A DNA stretch of 42,012 bases from Desulfobacteraceae bacterium (GCA_024225635.1 JAAEMK010001066.1:1-42012); one strand, 5' to 3'; positions 23,801 to 32,987 are shown, numbered from the stretch's first letter. Translations and numbers: made by a program. The notes: a model not told the origin generated them from the letters alone.

Positions 23801-24577
23801 CTATATTAGATTTGCCAGGAATTGCCTGCACCGTTCGGAATCCGGTGAGCCAAAGATATAGTCGGGAGAACCCTGGGCCTCGATGAGCCCCTGGTCAAGG
23901 AAGACAACCTTGGACGAAACCTCCCTTGCAAAACCCATCTCATGGGTGGCGACGATCATGGTGCGTCCCTCCTTGACAAGGTCCTGCATTACCTTGAGCA
24001 CCTCGCCCACAAGCTCGGGGTCAAGGGCTGACGTGGGTTCGTCAAAAAGAAGGACATCGGGTTCCATGGCAAGGGCCCTTGCAATGGCCGCCCGCTGCTG
24101 CTGTCCGCCGGAAAGCTGGGAGGGGAAATAGTCGGCGCGATGGGCAATGCCGACCTTTTCCAGGAGGGCCATGGCCATATCCCTTGCCTCTTTCTTCGGG
24201 CGTTTGAGCACATGCACCGGCGCCTCGATGATATTTTCGAGCACGGTCATGTGGGACCAGAGGTTGAAGTGCTGGAACACCATGGCCAGGCGGGTTCTGA
24301 TCCTGTCCACCTGCTTGCGGTCTTCTGGCACCATCAGGCCCTGGCGATTTTGTTTGAGCTTTATATGCTCGCCCCCTACGAAGATTTCGCCCGCGGAGGG
24401 AGTCTCAAGAAGGTTCATGCATCTGAGAAAGGTGCTCTTGCCGGACCCGCTGGACCCGATAAGGGCGATGACATCTCCCTCTCCGGCTTCCAGGGATATT
24501 CCCTTGAGCACTTCTAACTGACCGAATTGTTTGTAGAGCGACTCTACCCTGATTACATCGTTTCTTTGTGTGTTCAA
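23801..24577 (-). CDS. Amino acid ABC transporter ATPase (HisP type)
   Basis: An ATPase of 258 residues from a TTG start at 24577, the same length as HisP. Motifs are Walker A 'GSSGSGKST', Q-loop 'MVFQHFNLWSHMTVLENI', signature 'LSGGQQQR', Walker B 'VLLFDEPTSALDP' and H-loop 'VATHEMGFA'. The 'RTRLAMVFQHFNLWSHMTVLEN' stretch (parts above) is very HisP-like. The frame stays open upstream to ATG 24787, adding 70 residues with no homology and no ribosome site, so I reject that extension. A GGGGTGGAGA lies just before the TTG. It is the first gene of the transporter operon. Confidence 0.9.
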   Translation of the reverse strand: MNTQRNDVIRVESLYKQFGQLEVLKGISLEAGEGDVIALIGSSGSGKSTFLRCMNLLETPSAGEIFVGGEHIKLKQNRQGLMVPEDRKQVDRIRTRLAMVFQHFNLWSHMTVLENIIEAPVHVLKRPKKEARDMAMALLEKVGIAHRADYFPSQLSGGQQQRAAIARALAMEPDVLLFDEPTSALDPELVGEVLKVMQDLVKEGRTMIVATHEMGFAREVSSKVVFLDQGLIEAQGSPDYIFGSPDSERCRQFLANLI

Positions 24578-24943
24578 TCTCCACCCCTGTATACATTGGA
24601 ATTCGGTGGTCACACTATCAGGGAATCCAAGTTTCCACAAGTCCAATTTGCAGGGAGACGCCTTCCTGCCAAAGATCCCGGCCTTTACAATTCCCTTGAA
24701 TAATAAATCATTAATATGGTATTCCGTTAATAGGGATGTGAACTGGGGTTCCCGTGGGGGCTCCGGCATTTTCAAAGGGTTTGCCATCAGGCGTTTTAGG
24801 TGTTATTCTTTGCGGGCAACCTTATCTTTAGCGGTTTGTATAATACAGGGGTAACGGTACGGAGTGATGCCTTGTGCGCCGCCCTGACCGTTATTTTTTT
24901 TGGCCTGATCGATATTTTTAGATATCAAGGAGAGTTTTTGGGG
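24578..24943. other. 366-bp divergent gap between the ABC operon and ispG
   Basis: It must hold the promoters of both units. The only element I can support is a consensus -10 for ispG at 24839-24844. An open minus-strand frame runs through much of it (to 24787), and a plus-strand frame precedes ispG (24800-24943). Neither has a ribosome site or known domain. No hairpin with a T-tract was noticed. Confidence 0.5.
24839..24844 (+). promoter_or_regulatory. Candidate -10 box of the ispG unit
   Basis: TATAAT lies 99 bp before the ispG ATG. No good TTGACA is present at 16-18 bp upstream, so the promoter is weakly supported or depends on an activator. Confidence 0.35.
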
Positions 24944-26008
24944 ATGTCCCTGGTTAAAGAGAGAAGAAAGACCCGCGAGATACATGTGGGTAGTGTGACC
25001 ATCGGCAGCAATGCGCCGGTGGCGGTACAGTCCATGACCAATACCCGGACGGAGGATGTGGCGGCCACCGTGGCCCAGATCCAACGGCTCACCTCGGCCG
25101 GGTGTGAAATCGTCAGGGTCGCCATCCCGGACATGGAGGCCGCCCAAGCCGTGGCTGCGATCCGGCGGGAGATTGCAATTCCCCTGATCGCGGACATCCA
25201 TTTTGATTACAGGCTCGCCATTGCCGCCATGGAGGCGGGGGCGGACGGGCTCAGGATCAACCCCGGCAACATCGGTGAGCGCCGCAAGATCATGGAAGTC
25301 GCGAATTGCGCACGATCCAAAGGTGTTTCCATCCGGGTGGGGGTGAACGCGGGCTCCCTTGAAAAGGAAATTGTCGAGCGGCTGGGCGCCACCCCCGAGG
25401 CCATGGCGGAGAGCGCTCTTAAAAATATAGAAATCCTGGAAGACCTTGATTTTCACGATATCAAGGTTTCCCTGAAGGCGTCCGATGTGCAGCGGACCGT
25501 TGAGGCCTACCGCCTCATTGCATCAAAAACGGACGTCCCCCTCCATGTGGGGGTCACCGAGGCCGGCGGCCTTTTTGCCGGCATCACCAAATCAGCCATC
25601 GGTATCGGCATGCTTCTCAGTGAGGGCATCGGCGACACCATCCGGGTGAGCCTCACCCGGGATCCCGTGGAAGAGGTGAGAACGGCCTGGGAAATATTGA
25701 GGGCCCTTGATCTTCGCCATCGGGGACCCGAGATCATCTCCTGCCCCACCTGCGGGCGTTGCAGGATCGATCTTTTCTCCGTGGCCGAAAAGGTGGAACA
25801 GGTCCTGCTGGATTGTCCCCTTTCCATTAAGGTGGCCATCATGGGATGTGTCGTGAACGGTCCCGGCGAGGCAAAGGAGGCCGATATCGGCATCGCGGGC
25901 GGTGACGGTGTGGGCATTCTCTTTAAAAAGGGAAAAGTTGTCAGAAAAATAGATCAGGACAGCCTTGTGGATGTCCTGCTGAAAGAAATAGAAAATTTTA
26001 AAAATTAA
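24944..26008 (+). CDS. ispG: 4-hydroxy-3-methylbut-2-enyl diphosphate synthase IspG
   Basis: A 354-residue [4Fe-4S] enzyme of the MEP isoprenoid pathway, converting MEcPP to HMBPP. The TIM-barrel N-terminus has 'VGSVTIGSNAPVAVQSMTNT' and 'PLIADIHFDYRLA', and the cluster domain has 'CPTCGRCRIDLF' and 'MGCVVNGPGEA' with the three ligating Cys. The start ATG 24944 fits the family N-terminus and has AAGGAGAG about 10 bases upstream. The frame is open 48 codons further back, which I reject. It is 15 bp before proS, with which it forms a unit. Confidence 0.95.
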   Translation: MSLVKERRKTREIHVGSVTIGSNAPVAVQSMTNTRTEDVAATVAQIQRLTSAGCEIVRVAIPDMEAAQAVAAIRREIAIPLIADIHFDYRLAIAAMEAGADGLRINPGNIGERRKIMEVANCARSKGVSIRVGVNAGSLEKEIVERLGATPEAMAESALKNIEILEDLDFHDIKVSLKASDVQRTVEAYRLIASKTDVPLHVGVTEAGGLFAGITKSAIGIGMLLSEGIGDTIRVSLTRDPVEEVRTAWEILRALDLRHRGPEIISCPTCGRCRIDLFSVAEKVEQVLLDCPLSIKVAIMGCVVNGPGEAKEADIGIAGGDGVGILFKKGKVVRKIDQDSLVDVLLKEIENFKN

Positions 26009-26023
26009 TTCGGAGGAATATTA

Positions 26024-27538
26024 ATGGGGAAACAGCCAAAAAGCGCAATCTCTCCCACCAGGGAAGAAGATTATCCAATGTGGTACCAGGAGGTGGTCAA
26101 GGCCTCGGAAATGGCCGAAAAATCGCCGGTAAGGGGCTGCATGGTAATTAAGCCCTGGGGATACGCCCTTTGGGAAAACATCATGAATCAGATGGATTCC
26201 ATGTTCAAGGATACCGGTGTTAAAAATGCCTACTTTCCCCTGTTCATACCATTGAGCTACCTGGAGAAAGAGGCCGAGCACGTGGAGGGATTCGCCAAGG
26301 AGTGCGCCGTTGTCACCCACCACAGGCTCGAGGCGGGCGATGAAGGCGGGCTTGTCCCGGCCGGAAAGCTCACCGAGCCCCTGGTTGTCCGACCCACCTC
26401 CGAGACCATCATCGGAGAGTCCATGTCCAGGTGGACCTCGAGCTACCGTGATCTTCCCATCCTCCTCAACCAGTGGGCCAACGTGGTGCGCTGGGAGATG
26501 CGGACCCGTATTTTCCTTCGGACCACCGAGTTCCTTTGGCAGGAAGGCCATACGGCCCACGCCACCGAGGCCGAGGCCCGGGACCGCACCATGATGATGC
26601 TCGACGTGTATACGAAATTTGTGGAGGAAAACCTTGCCATGCCTGTGATCAGGGGCCGGAAAACCGCTTCCGAGCGGTTCCCCGGGGCCGTTGACACCAC
26701 CTGCATCGAGGCCATGATGCAGGACCGGAAGGCGCTCCAGGCGGGAACCTCCCATTTCCTTGGCCAGAATTTCGCCAAGAGTTCGGATATCCGGTTCCAG
26801 AATGCCGACAAAAAAGAAGAATACGCCTGGACGACTTCCTGGGGAACCTCCACCCGGATGATCGGCGGAATGATCATGACCCATGCGGATGACGACGGCG
26901 TCATCATGCCGCCCAGGGTCGCCCCGGCTCATGTGGTGCTTCTTCCCATTATCCGGAAGGAAGAGGAAAGACGGAAGATCATGGATTACACCCAAAGCCT
27001 TGCCGATGCCCTGGAGAGCCGCATGTACCACGGCAGCCGGATCAGGGTTGAGATCGATGACCGGGATACCGGCGGCGCCAGGGCCTGGGAGTGGATCAAG
27101 AAGGGTATTCCCCTCAGGGCCGAGATCGGACCCAGGGACATGGCCAATGATTCCGTGTTCCTCGGCCGCAGGGACATGACCCCCAGGGACAAGACCGGCA
27201 TCAAGCGGGAGGATTTCATCAACACCATCGATGGTATTCTGGACGAGATCCAGGACACCCTGTTCAACCGGGCTCTTACGTTCAGGAAGGCCAACACGGT
27301 TGAGATCGATGATGCCGACGCGTTCAAGGAGTTTTTCACCTCACCCGGGGAGAACGTCATGCATGGCGGTTTCGCCATGGCCCACTGGTGCGGTTCAGCT
27401 GAATGTGAGTCCAAGATTAAAGAGGATCTGTCCGTGACCATTCGTTGTATTCCTTTTGATTCAAAGACAGAGCAGGGTAGCTGCATCTGCTGCGGAAACG
27501 CCAGCGGACGGCGGGTGCTGTTTTCAAAGGCCTATTGA
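26024..27538 (+). CDS. proS: Prolyl-tRNA synthetase, archaeal/eukaryotic type
   Basis: A 504-residue class II synthetase of the ProS3 architecture. Motif 2 and 3 regions appear as 'VVRPTSETIIGESM', 'RWEMRTRIFLRTTEFLWQEGH' (parts: RWEMRTRIF, RTTEFLWQEGH) and 'TSWGTSTRMIGGMIMTH'. The anticodon-binding domain starts at about 300 ('VAPAHVVLLPI'). The C-terminal zinc-type domain has CGSAEC and 'CICCGNASGRRVLFSKAY'. It lacks the editing insertion of the bacterial ProS1 type. GGAGG precedes the ATG. No bacterial-type proS is in the window. Confidence 0.95.
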   Translation: MGKQPKSAISPTREEDYPMWYQEVVKASEMAEKSPVRGCMVIKPWGYALWENIMNQMDSMFKDTGVKNAYFPLFIPLSYLEKEAEHVEGFAKECAVVTHHRLEAGDEGGLVPAGKLTEPLVVRPTSETIIGESMSRWTSSYRDLPILLNQWANVVRWEMRTRIFLRTTEFLWQEGHTAHATEAEARDRTMMMLDVYTKFVEENLAMPVIRGRKTASERFPGAVDTTCIEAMMQDRKALQAGTSHFLGQNFAKSSDIRFQNADKKEEYAWTTSWGTSTRMIGGMIMTHADDDGVIMPPRVAPAHVVLLPIIRKEEERRKIMDYTQSLADALESRMYHGSRIRVEIDDRDTGGARAWEWIKKGIPLRAEIGPRDMANDSVFLGRRDMTPRDKTGIKREDFINTIDGILDEIQDTLFNRALTFRKANTVEIDDADAFKEFFTSPGENVMHGGFAMAHWCGSAECESKIKEDLSVTIRCIPFDSKTEQGSCICCGNASGRRVLFSKAY

Positions 27539-27555
27539 TCAGGTAAGAAGGTAAG

Positions 27556-29715
27556 ATGATAAGAATAACCGATATCCTCGATAAGATCGTGGAGTACAAT
27601 CCGGATGCGGACCTTGACGTAATTGACCGGGCCTATGTTTATTCGGCCCGGGTCCATGCGGGACAGATGCGTCTTTCAGGAGAGCCATACCTCTCCCACC
27701 CCCTTGAGGTGGCGGCCATACTTGCCGACATGAGACTGGACGTGGAGAGCATTGCCGCGGCACTGCTCCACGACGTTATCGAGGACACCCATGCAACAAA
27801 GGAGGATATCCTGGAGATGTTCGGTCCGGGCATTGCCCATATCGTCTCCGGGGTCACCAAAATCTCCAAGCTGACCTTTTCCACCAAGGCGGCCCAGCAG
27901 GCCGAGAGTCTTAGGAAGATGATCCTCGCCATGGCGGATGATATCCGGGTTGTTCTTATCAAGCTTGCCGACCGTATTCACAACATGAGGACCCTCAAGT
28001 ACCACAAGCGCCCTGAGAAACAGCGGCTCATCGCCCAGGAAACCCTGGATATCTATTCCCCCATTGCCGCCCGCCTGGGTATCTTCTGGATCAAGCAGGA
28101 GCTGGAGGATATGGCCTTCTTCTACACCCATCCTGAAGAGTATGCCGAGATAGACCAGCTGGTGAACAAGGCAAAGGATGACAGGGAGACCTATATTGCC
28201 ACGGTCAAGGACAAGCTCAATGGCAAGCTTCGGGGGGCCGACATACAGGCCGAAGTAAAGGGGCGGTACAAGCAGTATTACAGCATCTACCACAAGATGA
28301 TGTCCCAGAACCTGGAGTTTGACGAGCTCTACGACATCGTCGCCTTCAGGATCATTCTTGATACCGTTCCCCGCTGCTACGAGGTGATGGGGCTGATCCA
28401 CTCCATGTGGAAACCCATCTCCTATAAGTTCAAGGATTATATCGGGGTGCCAAAGCCCAATATGTACCAGTCCCTCCACACCACGGTCATCGGACCCGTG
28501 GGGGACAGGGTGGAAATCCAGATTCGAACCTATGAGATGAACCGGATTGCCGAGTCCGGCATCGCGGCCCACTGGAGCTACAAGGAGGGGGCGAGCTTTG
28601 ATGAAAAGACAGGCGAGGCCCTTGCCTGGATTCGAAATCTCGTGGAGAACCAGGCGAACTTCAGCGACCCGGACGAGTTCCTGGAGAATGTCCGGATCGA
28701 CCTCTATCCGGACGAGATCTACGTGTTCACCCCCAACGGGGATATCAAGACCCTGCCCAGCGGGGCAACCCCGGTGGATTTTGCCTATCTCATCCACACC
28801 GAGGTGGGTGAGCAGTGCACGGGCGCCAAGGTGAACGGCAAGCTCGTGCCCCTGACCCAGCGGCTCGAAACCGGAAACACCGTGGATATTTTCACCACCA
28901 AGGGATCCCATCCCAGTGCGGACTGGCTCAATTTTGTGAAGACGGTCAAGGCCCGGACAAAGATCCGCCAGTGGATCAGGGCCAGGGAAAAGGAACGCAG
29001 CTATACCCTTGGCCGGGAGATGTGTGAAAAGCAGTTCAGGAAAAAGAGCCAGAATTTCAATGCCCTGGTGAAATCAGGCGAGATCATGAACGTGGCCGAC
29101 GCCTACGGGTTCAAGACCGTGGAAGACCTGATCGCCCATGTGGGTTACGGCAAGATCACCCCCCTGCAGATCCTTAACAAGGCCATGCCGGATCTCGAGG
29201 TCGAGCAGAAGGATACTTCAATTCTGGATAAGCTTGTTCGTTCGAAAATACGGAGAAGAAGGGGCAAGAAGGAAGGGGTTATCGTAAAAGGGGTGGATGA
29301 TATCCTGGTGCGGTTTTCAAAATGCTGCAACCCCTTGCCCGGAGATCCGATAATGGGATACATTACCCAGGGACAAGGGGTTACTGTTCATCGAAAGAAC
29401 TGCATCAACGCCCAGAAGATGACTCCTGAAAGACAGATTGAAGTTGAGTGGAGCGGGGATTACTCAGAATCCTACCCCGCATTGATCAGGGTTCGCTCCA
29501 CCGACAGGTTCGGTCTTCTGGCCGATGTGGCATCGACGATCACCAAGAACAAGGCGAATATCATCAATGCCCGTACGGAGACATCCGAGTTCAGCGCAGT
29601 GAGTTCCTATTTTACCATCTCAGTCGAAAGTACCGAACGACTCCGTAAGATAATGAGTGAGATCAGAAAGGTAAAACAGGTCAAGGATGTCAAGCGGATG
29701 GTGCCAAACGATTAG
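27556..29715 (+). CDS. relA: Bifunctional (p)ppGpp synthetase/hydrolase (Rel/SpoT)
   Basis: A 719-residue stringent-response enzyme. The N-terminal HD hydrolase domain is intact (H48; 'LLHDVIEDT' with H72-D73). The synthetase domain follows ('GRYKQYYSIYHKM', 'YKFKDYIGVPKPNMYQSLHT' at about 290-309). The TGS domain lies at about 390-450 ('IYVFTPNGDIKTLPSGATPVDFAY', in parts), a zinc-finger-like region at about 580-600 ('FSKCCNPLPGD') and an ACT domain at the C-terminus (about 640-719). The intact HD motif indicates that it can both make and degrade (p)ppGpp. It lies 17 bp after proS, with AAGGTAAG before the ATG, so it is co-transcribed with ispG-proS. Its stop is two bases from the stop of rpmB on the other strand. 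Confidence 0.95.
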   Translation: MIRITDILDKIVEYNPDADLDVIDRAYVYSARVHAGQMRLSGEPYLSHPLEVAAILADMRLDVESIAAALLHDVIEDTHATKEDILEMFGPGIAHIVSGVTKISKLTFSTKAAQQAESLRKMILAMADDIRVVLIKLADRIHNMRTLKYHKRPEKQRLIAQETLDIYSPIAARLGIFWIKQELEDMAFFYTHPEEYAEIDQLVNKAKDDRETYIATVKDKLNGKLRGADIQAEVKGRYKQYYSIYHKMMSQNLEFDELYDIVAFRIILDTVPRCYEVMGLIHSMWKPISYKFKDYIGVPKPNMYQSLHTTVIGPVGDRVEIQIRTYEMNRIAESGIAAHWSYKEGASFDEKTGEALAWIRNLVENQANFSDPDEFLENVRIDLYPDEIYVFTPNGDIKTLPSGATPVDFAYLIHTEVGEQCTGAKVNGKLVPLTQRLETGNTVDIFTTKGSHPSADWLNFVKTVKARTKIRQWIRAREKERSYTLGREMCEKQFRKKSQNFNALVKSGEIMNVADAYGFKTVEDLIAHVGYGKITPLQILNKAMPDLEVEQKDTSILDKLVRSKIRRRRGKKEGVIVKGVDDILVRFSKCCNPLPGDPIMGYITQGQGVTVHRKNCINAQKMTPERQIEVEWSGDYSESYPALIRVRSTDRFGLLADVASTITKNKANIINARTETSEFSAVSSYFTISVESTERLRKIMSEIRKVKQVKDVKRMVPND

Positions 29716-29716
29716 G

Positions 29717-29938
29717 TTAGGCTTCGGCAGCGCCCTCGAACTTTGAAACGGGCGCTTTAACAACTTTGCCGGCCTTGATGCAGCTTGTGCAGACATCAAT
29801 CCGTTTTACCTGGCCGTTGAAAAGGGCCCTTACCCGCTGAAGGTTGGGATTGAACCTTCTTTTGTTGATGTTGTGTGCATGGCTGACGTTGTTTCCAACC
29901 ATGGGTTTTTTACCACATATCTTGCATTCCTTGGACAT
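29717..29938 (-). CDS. rpmB: Ribosomal protein L28
   Basis: A 73-residue large-subunit ribosomal protein. '[23 protein letters not shown]' (in parts) and '[12 protein letters not shown]' are diagnostic. Cys pairs CKIC and CTSC give the zinc-binding form. The start at ATG 29938 has AAGGAG upstream; the frame extends 7 codons further without support. It is transcribed alone toward rel. Confidence 0.95.
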   Translation of the reverse strand: MSKECKICGKKPMVGNNVSHAHNINKRRFNPNLQRVRALFNGQVKRIDVCTSCIKAGKVVKAPVSKFEGAAEA

Positions 29939-30040
29939 ATCTTTTCTCCTTAAAGACAAAAAATTAGCATATAACCTGAAACAATGTTTAATACATCAAA
30001 TGGTTGATGTTGTAAAGATAATTCAGGAATAAAGGTTTTA

Positions 30041-30709
30041 TTATTTGTCTGTTTCCGCCTGGTCAATCATCTGCTGACACAGGTCAATCTGGGCTAACGC
30101 TTCCTTTGCTTCCCTGGTGTCGGGATAGTTGGCGAACAGGTATTCAAACCGTTTCCGGGCTGCCTTGTACTGTTTTGCCTTGAAATAGAACCGGGCGACA
30201 TAGAGCTCGTGGCCCGCAAGGCTTGTGACGCAGTGCTCAATGTGCTTTGCGGCACTGGCTGCCTGGGATGAGTCCGGGAACCGCTCGATCAGCCGGTTGA
30301 ATTCGGCCAGGGCTTTTCTTGAACTTTTCTGGTCCCGGTCCACGGTGTCGATCCTGTCGAACCAGCAGAGCCCCGTACGGTAGATCATGTAGGGGATGGC
30401 CTCGTTTTTGGGATGGAGGCTCTCAAACTCCTGGTAGGCAAAGATCGCCTCGTCGTACTCTTCCAGCTCATAGTGGGCATCGGCAATCTTCAGCTCCGCA
30501 AGGATTGCGAACTTGCTGAACGGATACCAGTCCTTGAGGGTGGTGAACGAGCGGATGGCATCCTTGAAATCCCGGTCCCTGAACTGGGCCGAGCCTTCGT
30601 TTACCAGCTCCCGGGCGCTCTTCTCCATCTCGTTGCTGTCCTGGAACCAGGCGCAGCCGGAGACGGAGAAGAGGAGTATCGCTAAAATAAAAGGTGCTGT
30701 TTTTTTCAT
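30041..30709 (-). CDS. bamD: Outer membrane assembly lipoprotein BamD
   Basis: A 222-residue lipoprotein. The signal ends in the lipobox VSGC with Cys19. TPR-like helical repeats follow ('SAQFRDRDFKDAIRSFTTL', 'KIADAHYELEEYDEAIFAYQEF', in parts), ending with 'YVARFYFKAKQYKAARKRFEYL' (in parts), the YfiO/ComL pattern. BamD works with BamA in beta-barrel insertion. Its start overlaps the trxB stop by four bases (ATGA), so the two are translationally coupled, an arrangement with no obvious functional reason. Confidence 0.92.
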   Translation of the reverse strand: MKKTAPFILAILLFSVSGCAWFQDSNEMEKSARELVNEGSAQFRDRDFKDAIRSFTTLKDWYPFSKFAILAELKIADAHYELEEYDEAIFAYQEFESLHPKNEAIPYMIYRTGLCWFDRIDTVDRDQKSSRKALAEFNRLIERFPDSSQAASAAKHIEHCVTSLAGHELYVARFYFKAKQYKAARKRFEYLFANYPDTREAKEALAQIDLCQQMIDQAETDK

Positions 30710-31638
30710 CCGGCAAAATTCTCTACAAAATGCTCGGCTGAAACCGCGGCAACCGCACCGTCCCCAACGGCTGTAGCTATCTGCCGCAACGGCGTGTCCC
30801 TCACGTCACCCACTGCAAAGACGCCGGGAACCGATGTCTCCATGTGGTGGTTCGCTTTGATGAATCCCCACTCGTCAAGTTCCAGGGAATCATTGAGAAA
30901 GCCGGTGTTCGGGACAATGCCGATCCAGACAAAGCAGCCGTCGGCTTTGATGGTCCGTGTCTCTTCGGTTTTGACGTTTTTCACATGAACGTTCTCAACT
31001 CCGAAGAAACCGTCCATGCCCGTTACCACCGAGTCCCAGACAAATTCGATCTTGTCGTTATTGAGGGCCCTCTCCTGGAGGATCTTCGTGGCTCTGAGCT
31101 CGTCCCGCCTGTGGACGAGGTAGACCTTGTTGACAAACTTGGTCAGAAAGATCGCTTCCTGCACGGCCGTATCTCCGCCGCCGACGGCCACAACGGTTTT
31201 GTCCCTGAAGAACGGGGCGTCACAGGTGGCGCAGAAGGAAACTCCCTTGCCCATGAACTTCTCCTCACCCACGTTCAGCTTCCTTGGCGAGGCCCCGGAG
31301 GCAATGATGAGGCTTTTTGCCGTGATGGTTTTATCTCCCAGGTGAAGGGTCTTTACGGCGGGTGACAGCTCCATGGCCGTGACCTCTTCCGTTGTGATCT
31401 CAAGACCCAGCTTCTTTGCCTGGTTCAGCATTTTTTCCCCCAGGTCGTATCCGCTGATTCCCTCGGGAAAACCGGGATAGTTCTCGACCCAGTCGGTGAT
31501 GATGATCTGGCCGCCTGGCGCCGCCTTCTCAACAAGCAAGACGTTCATTCTCGCCCGGGCGGCATAGATGCCCGCGGTCAGCCCCGCAGGCCCTGCACCA
31601 ATAATGACGATATCATAATCGGTCTGTGGCATGGACAC
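30706..31638 (-). CDS. trxB: Thioredoxin reductase
   Basis: A 310-residue NADPH:thioredoxin oxidoreductase. The FAD-binding 'IIGAGPAGLTAG' is at about 12-23, the redox-active Cys136 and Cys139 are in 'FCATCDAPFF', the NADPH-binding 'AVGGGDTAVQEA' follows, and 'VPGVFAVGDVRD' lies near the C-terminus. The start is GTG 31638 (AAGGAG five bases upstream) or ATG 31632. It lies 30 bp after trxA, its substrate, in one operon trxA-trxB-bamD. Confidence 0.96.
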   Translation of the reverse strand: MSMPQTDYDIVIIGAGPAGLTAGIYAARARMNVLLVEKAAPGGQIIITDWVENYPGFPEGISGYDLGEKMLNQAKKLGLEITTEEVTAMELSPAVKTLHLGDKTITAKSLIIASGASPRKLNVGEEKFMGKGVSFCATCDAPFFRDKTVVAVGGGDTAVQEAIFLTKFVNKVYLVHRRDELRATKILQERALNNDKIEFVWDSVVTGMDGFFGVENVHVKNVKTEETRTIKADGCFVWIGIVPNTGFLNDSLELDEWGFIKANHHMETSVPGVFAVGDVRDTPLRQIATAVGDGAVAAVSAEHFVENFAG

Positions 31639-31668
31639 ATTCTCCTTTTTTGCAGATGTCGATAAGGC

Positions 31669-31989
31669 CTAAAGGGCCTTGATGGTCTCTTCGAGTTTTG
31701 CCTTTGCAACCATGCCGGTTATCTGATCTGCAATCTCCCCATCCTTGAAGAAGATGAGGGTGGGGATGGCCTTGATGCCGTATTTGCTCGGGGTGAGGGG
31801 ATTTTCATCCACGTTCACCTTTACAAACTTGATCTTATCGCCGTAGGTCGCTTCAAGCTCTTCAATAATGGGGGTGATGGCCCGGCAGGGTCCGCACCAC
31901 GGGGCCCAGAAATCTACCACAACGGGTTTGTCCGAGCCCAGTACATCCTTCTCAAAAGAGTCGTCATCTATTTCAAAAATGCTTGACAT
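31669..31989 (-). CDS. trxA: Thioredoxin
   Basis: A 106-residue thioredoxin with the active site 'WCGPC' (Cys32, Cys35), the buried Asp in 'VVVDFWAPW', the cis-Pro 'KAIPTLIFF' and 'GMVAKAKLEE' at the end. AAAGGA lies eight bases before the ATG. It is the first gene of the trxA-trxB-bamD unit and the reduced partner of TrxB. Confidence 0.96.
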   Translation of the reverse strand: MSSIFEIDDDSFEKDVLGSDKPVVVDFWAPWCGPCRAITPIIEELEATYGDKIKFVKVNVDENPLTPSKYGIKAIPTLIFFKDGEIADQITGMVAKAKLEETIKAL

Positions 31990-32082
31990 GATTTGTTCCT
32001 TTACGTTTGGGTTGATTCAAAATGTCTGGTAAATATATGTTCTTAAGATAGCTTTGTCAATACGGGGCATGGCTCCTTTTGC

Positions 32083-32111
32083 TTGACATCCGGGTACGAC
32101 TTTCGCATTAT
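32083..32111 (+). promoter_or_regulatory. Sigma70 promoter of purN
   Basis: TTGACA (32083-32088), a 17-bp spacer and CATTAT (32106-32111) lie 27 bp before the purN ATG. The leader would be about 20 nt, with AAAGGAGG as ribosome site. Confidence 0.7.
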
Positions 32112-32137
32112 CACCCCAAAAAAAAGGAGGAACCAAC

Positions 32138-32857
32138 ATGGGTAAGAAAATTAAGGCCGGAGCCCTTATTTCAGGGGGCGGTACCAACTTGCAGGCCATC
32201 ATCGATGCCTGCGCCCAGGATCAGATCGACGCGGAAATAGTGTTCACCGGGTCGGACAACCCCGAAGCCAAGGGGCTTGAACGGGCGGAACGGGCGGGGA
32301 TAGACACCTTTGTGGTGGATTACCGGGCCATCATTCAACAGGTGAAGAACGATCCCGGCGGCGTGGCGCTCCCCGATGATTTTGACATGGAGGAGATCCG
32401 GGCAAAGCAGAATCTGCTGCCGGAATCCGTGGGCAATGAAAAGATAGAACGATTTCTGATCTCCCGGGCCATTGCCGAGCGGGCCCTTTTGGACAAGATC
32501 TTTCCCTATGAAGTGGATCTGCTGATCCTGGCGGGATTCATGCGCACCCTGACTCCCTATTTCATCGACCGCATCAATACCGGCCACCGGAAGATCATGA
32601 ATATCCATCCGGCGCTTCTGCCGGCGTTTCCCGGAACCGACGGTTATGGGGACACATTCCGGTACGGGTGCAAGGTGGGGGGGTGTACGGTCCACTTCAT
32701 TGATTACGGGGAGGATACCGGTCCTATTTTAGGGCAGAAGGCTTTTGAGATCGAGGAGGGGGATACCCTGGAGAGTATCAAGAAAAAGGGGCTGGCTCTT
32801 GAATGGGAGCTTTATCCTGCTTGTATTCAGCGTTTTGCCGAGGATCGGGGCAAATAA
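32138..32857 (+). CDS. purN: Phosphoribosylglycinamide formyltransferase PurN
   Basis: A 239-residue formyl transferase of purine synthesis. 'ALISGGGTNLQAIIDAC' binds the phosphate. 'LILAGFMRTLTPYF', 'NIHPALLPAFPG' (catalytic Asn and His) and 'HFIDYGEDTGPIL' (catalytic Asp) are intact. It is longer than the usual 190-215 residues. Compared with E. coli PurN there is an insertion of about 35 residues between 'DTFVVDYRA' and 'VDLLILAGF' (about 68-115), a charged, mostly helical stretch. AAAGGAGG precedes the ATG. It forms its own transcription unit. Confidence 0.93.
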   Translation: MGKKIKAGALISGGGTNLQAIIDACAQDQIDAEIVFTGSDNPEAKGLERAERAGIDTFVVDYRAIIQQVKNDPGGVALPDDFDMEEIRAKQNLLPESVGNEKIERFLISRAIAERALLDKIFPYEVDLLILAGFMRTLTPYFIDRINTGHRKIMNIHPALLPAFPGTDGYGDTFRYGCKVGGCTVHFIDYGEDTGPILGQKAFEIEEGDTLESIKKKGLALEWELYPACIQRFAEDRGK

Positions 32858-32859
32858 CC

Positions 32860-32915
32860 GGGGTCGGGCTTGGCTTGTCGAGGTGAAGGGGTCAGGCTTA
32901 GCATGTCGAGGTGAG
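32860..32915 (+). repeat. Tandem 28-bp direct repeats (two full copies, continuing into a third)
   Basis: Copies start with GGGGTC at 32860, 32888 and 32916, an exact 28-bp period. The first two match in 24 of 28 positions (core GGGGTC[A/G]GGCTT[A/G]GC, then TGTCGAGGTGA). The third keeps the first 12 bases and then diverges into the palindrome at 32916-32987. The array begins immediately after the purN stop. Confidence 0.8.
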
Positions 32916-32987
32916 GGGGTCAGGCTTTCCTTATTGTATTTTTTTGAGGGGGCTCTGTGTTTCAGGCAATAAGAAAAGCCTGACCCC
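32916..32987. repeat. 72-bp palindromic element with 21-bp arms
   Basis: The left arm 32916-32936 starts GGGGTCAGGCTTTCC, and the right arm 32967-32987 ends GGAAAGCCTGACCCC-like. The arms are complementary in 20 of 21 positions, with a 30-nt T-rich centre. The right arm runs into CCCCGGCTGATGCGGGG, itself a small hairpin. No coding is seen. It looks like a REP- or MITE-type element. Confidence 0.8.

Noticed and set aside
24578-24787. 70-residue N-terminal extension of the amino acid ABC ATPase
   Set aside because: No ribosome site at ATG 24787 and no match to the family; starting at TTG 24577 gives the normal HisP length.
24800-24943. 48-codon N-terminal extension of IspG
   Set aside because: The family N-terminus begins at ATG 24944, which also has a ribosome site; the TATAAT box falls inside the extension.
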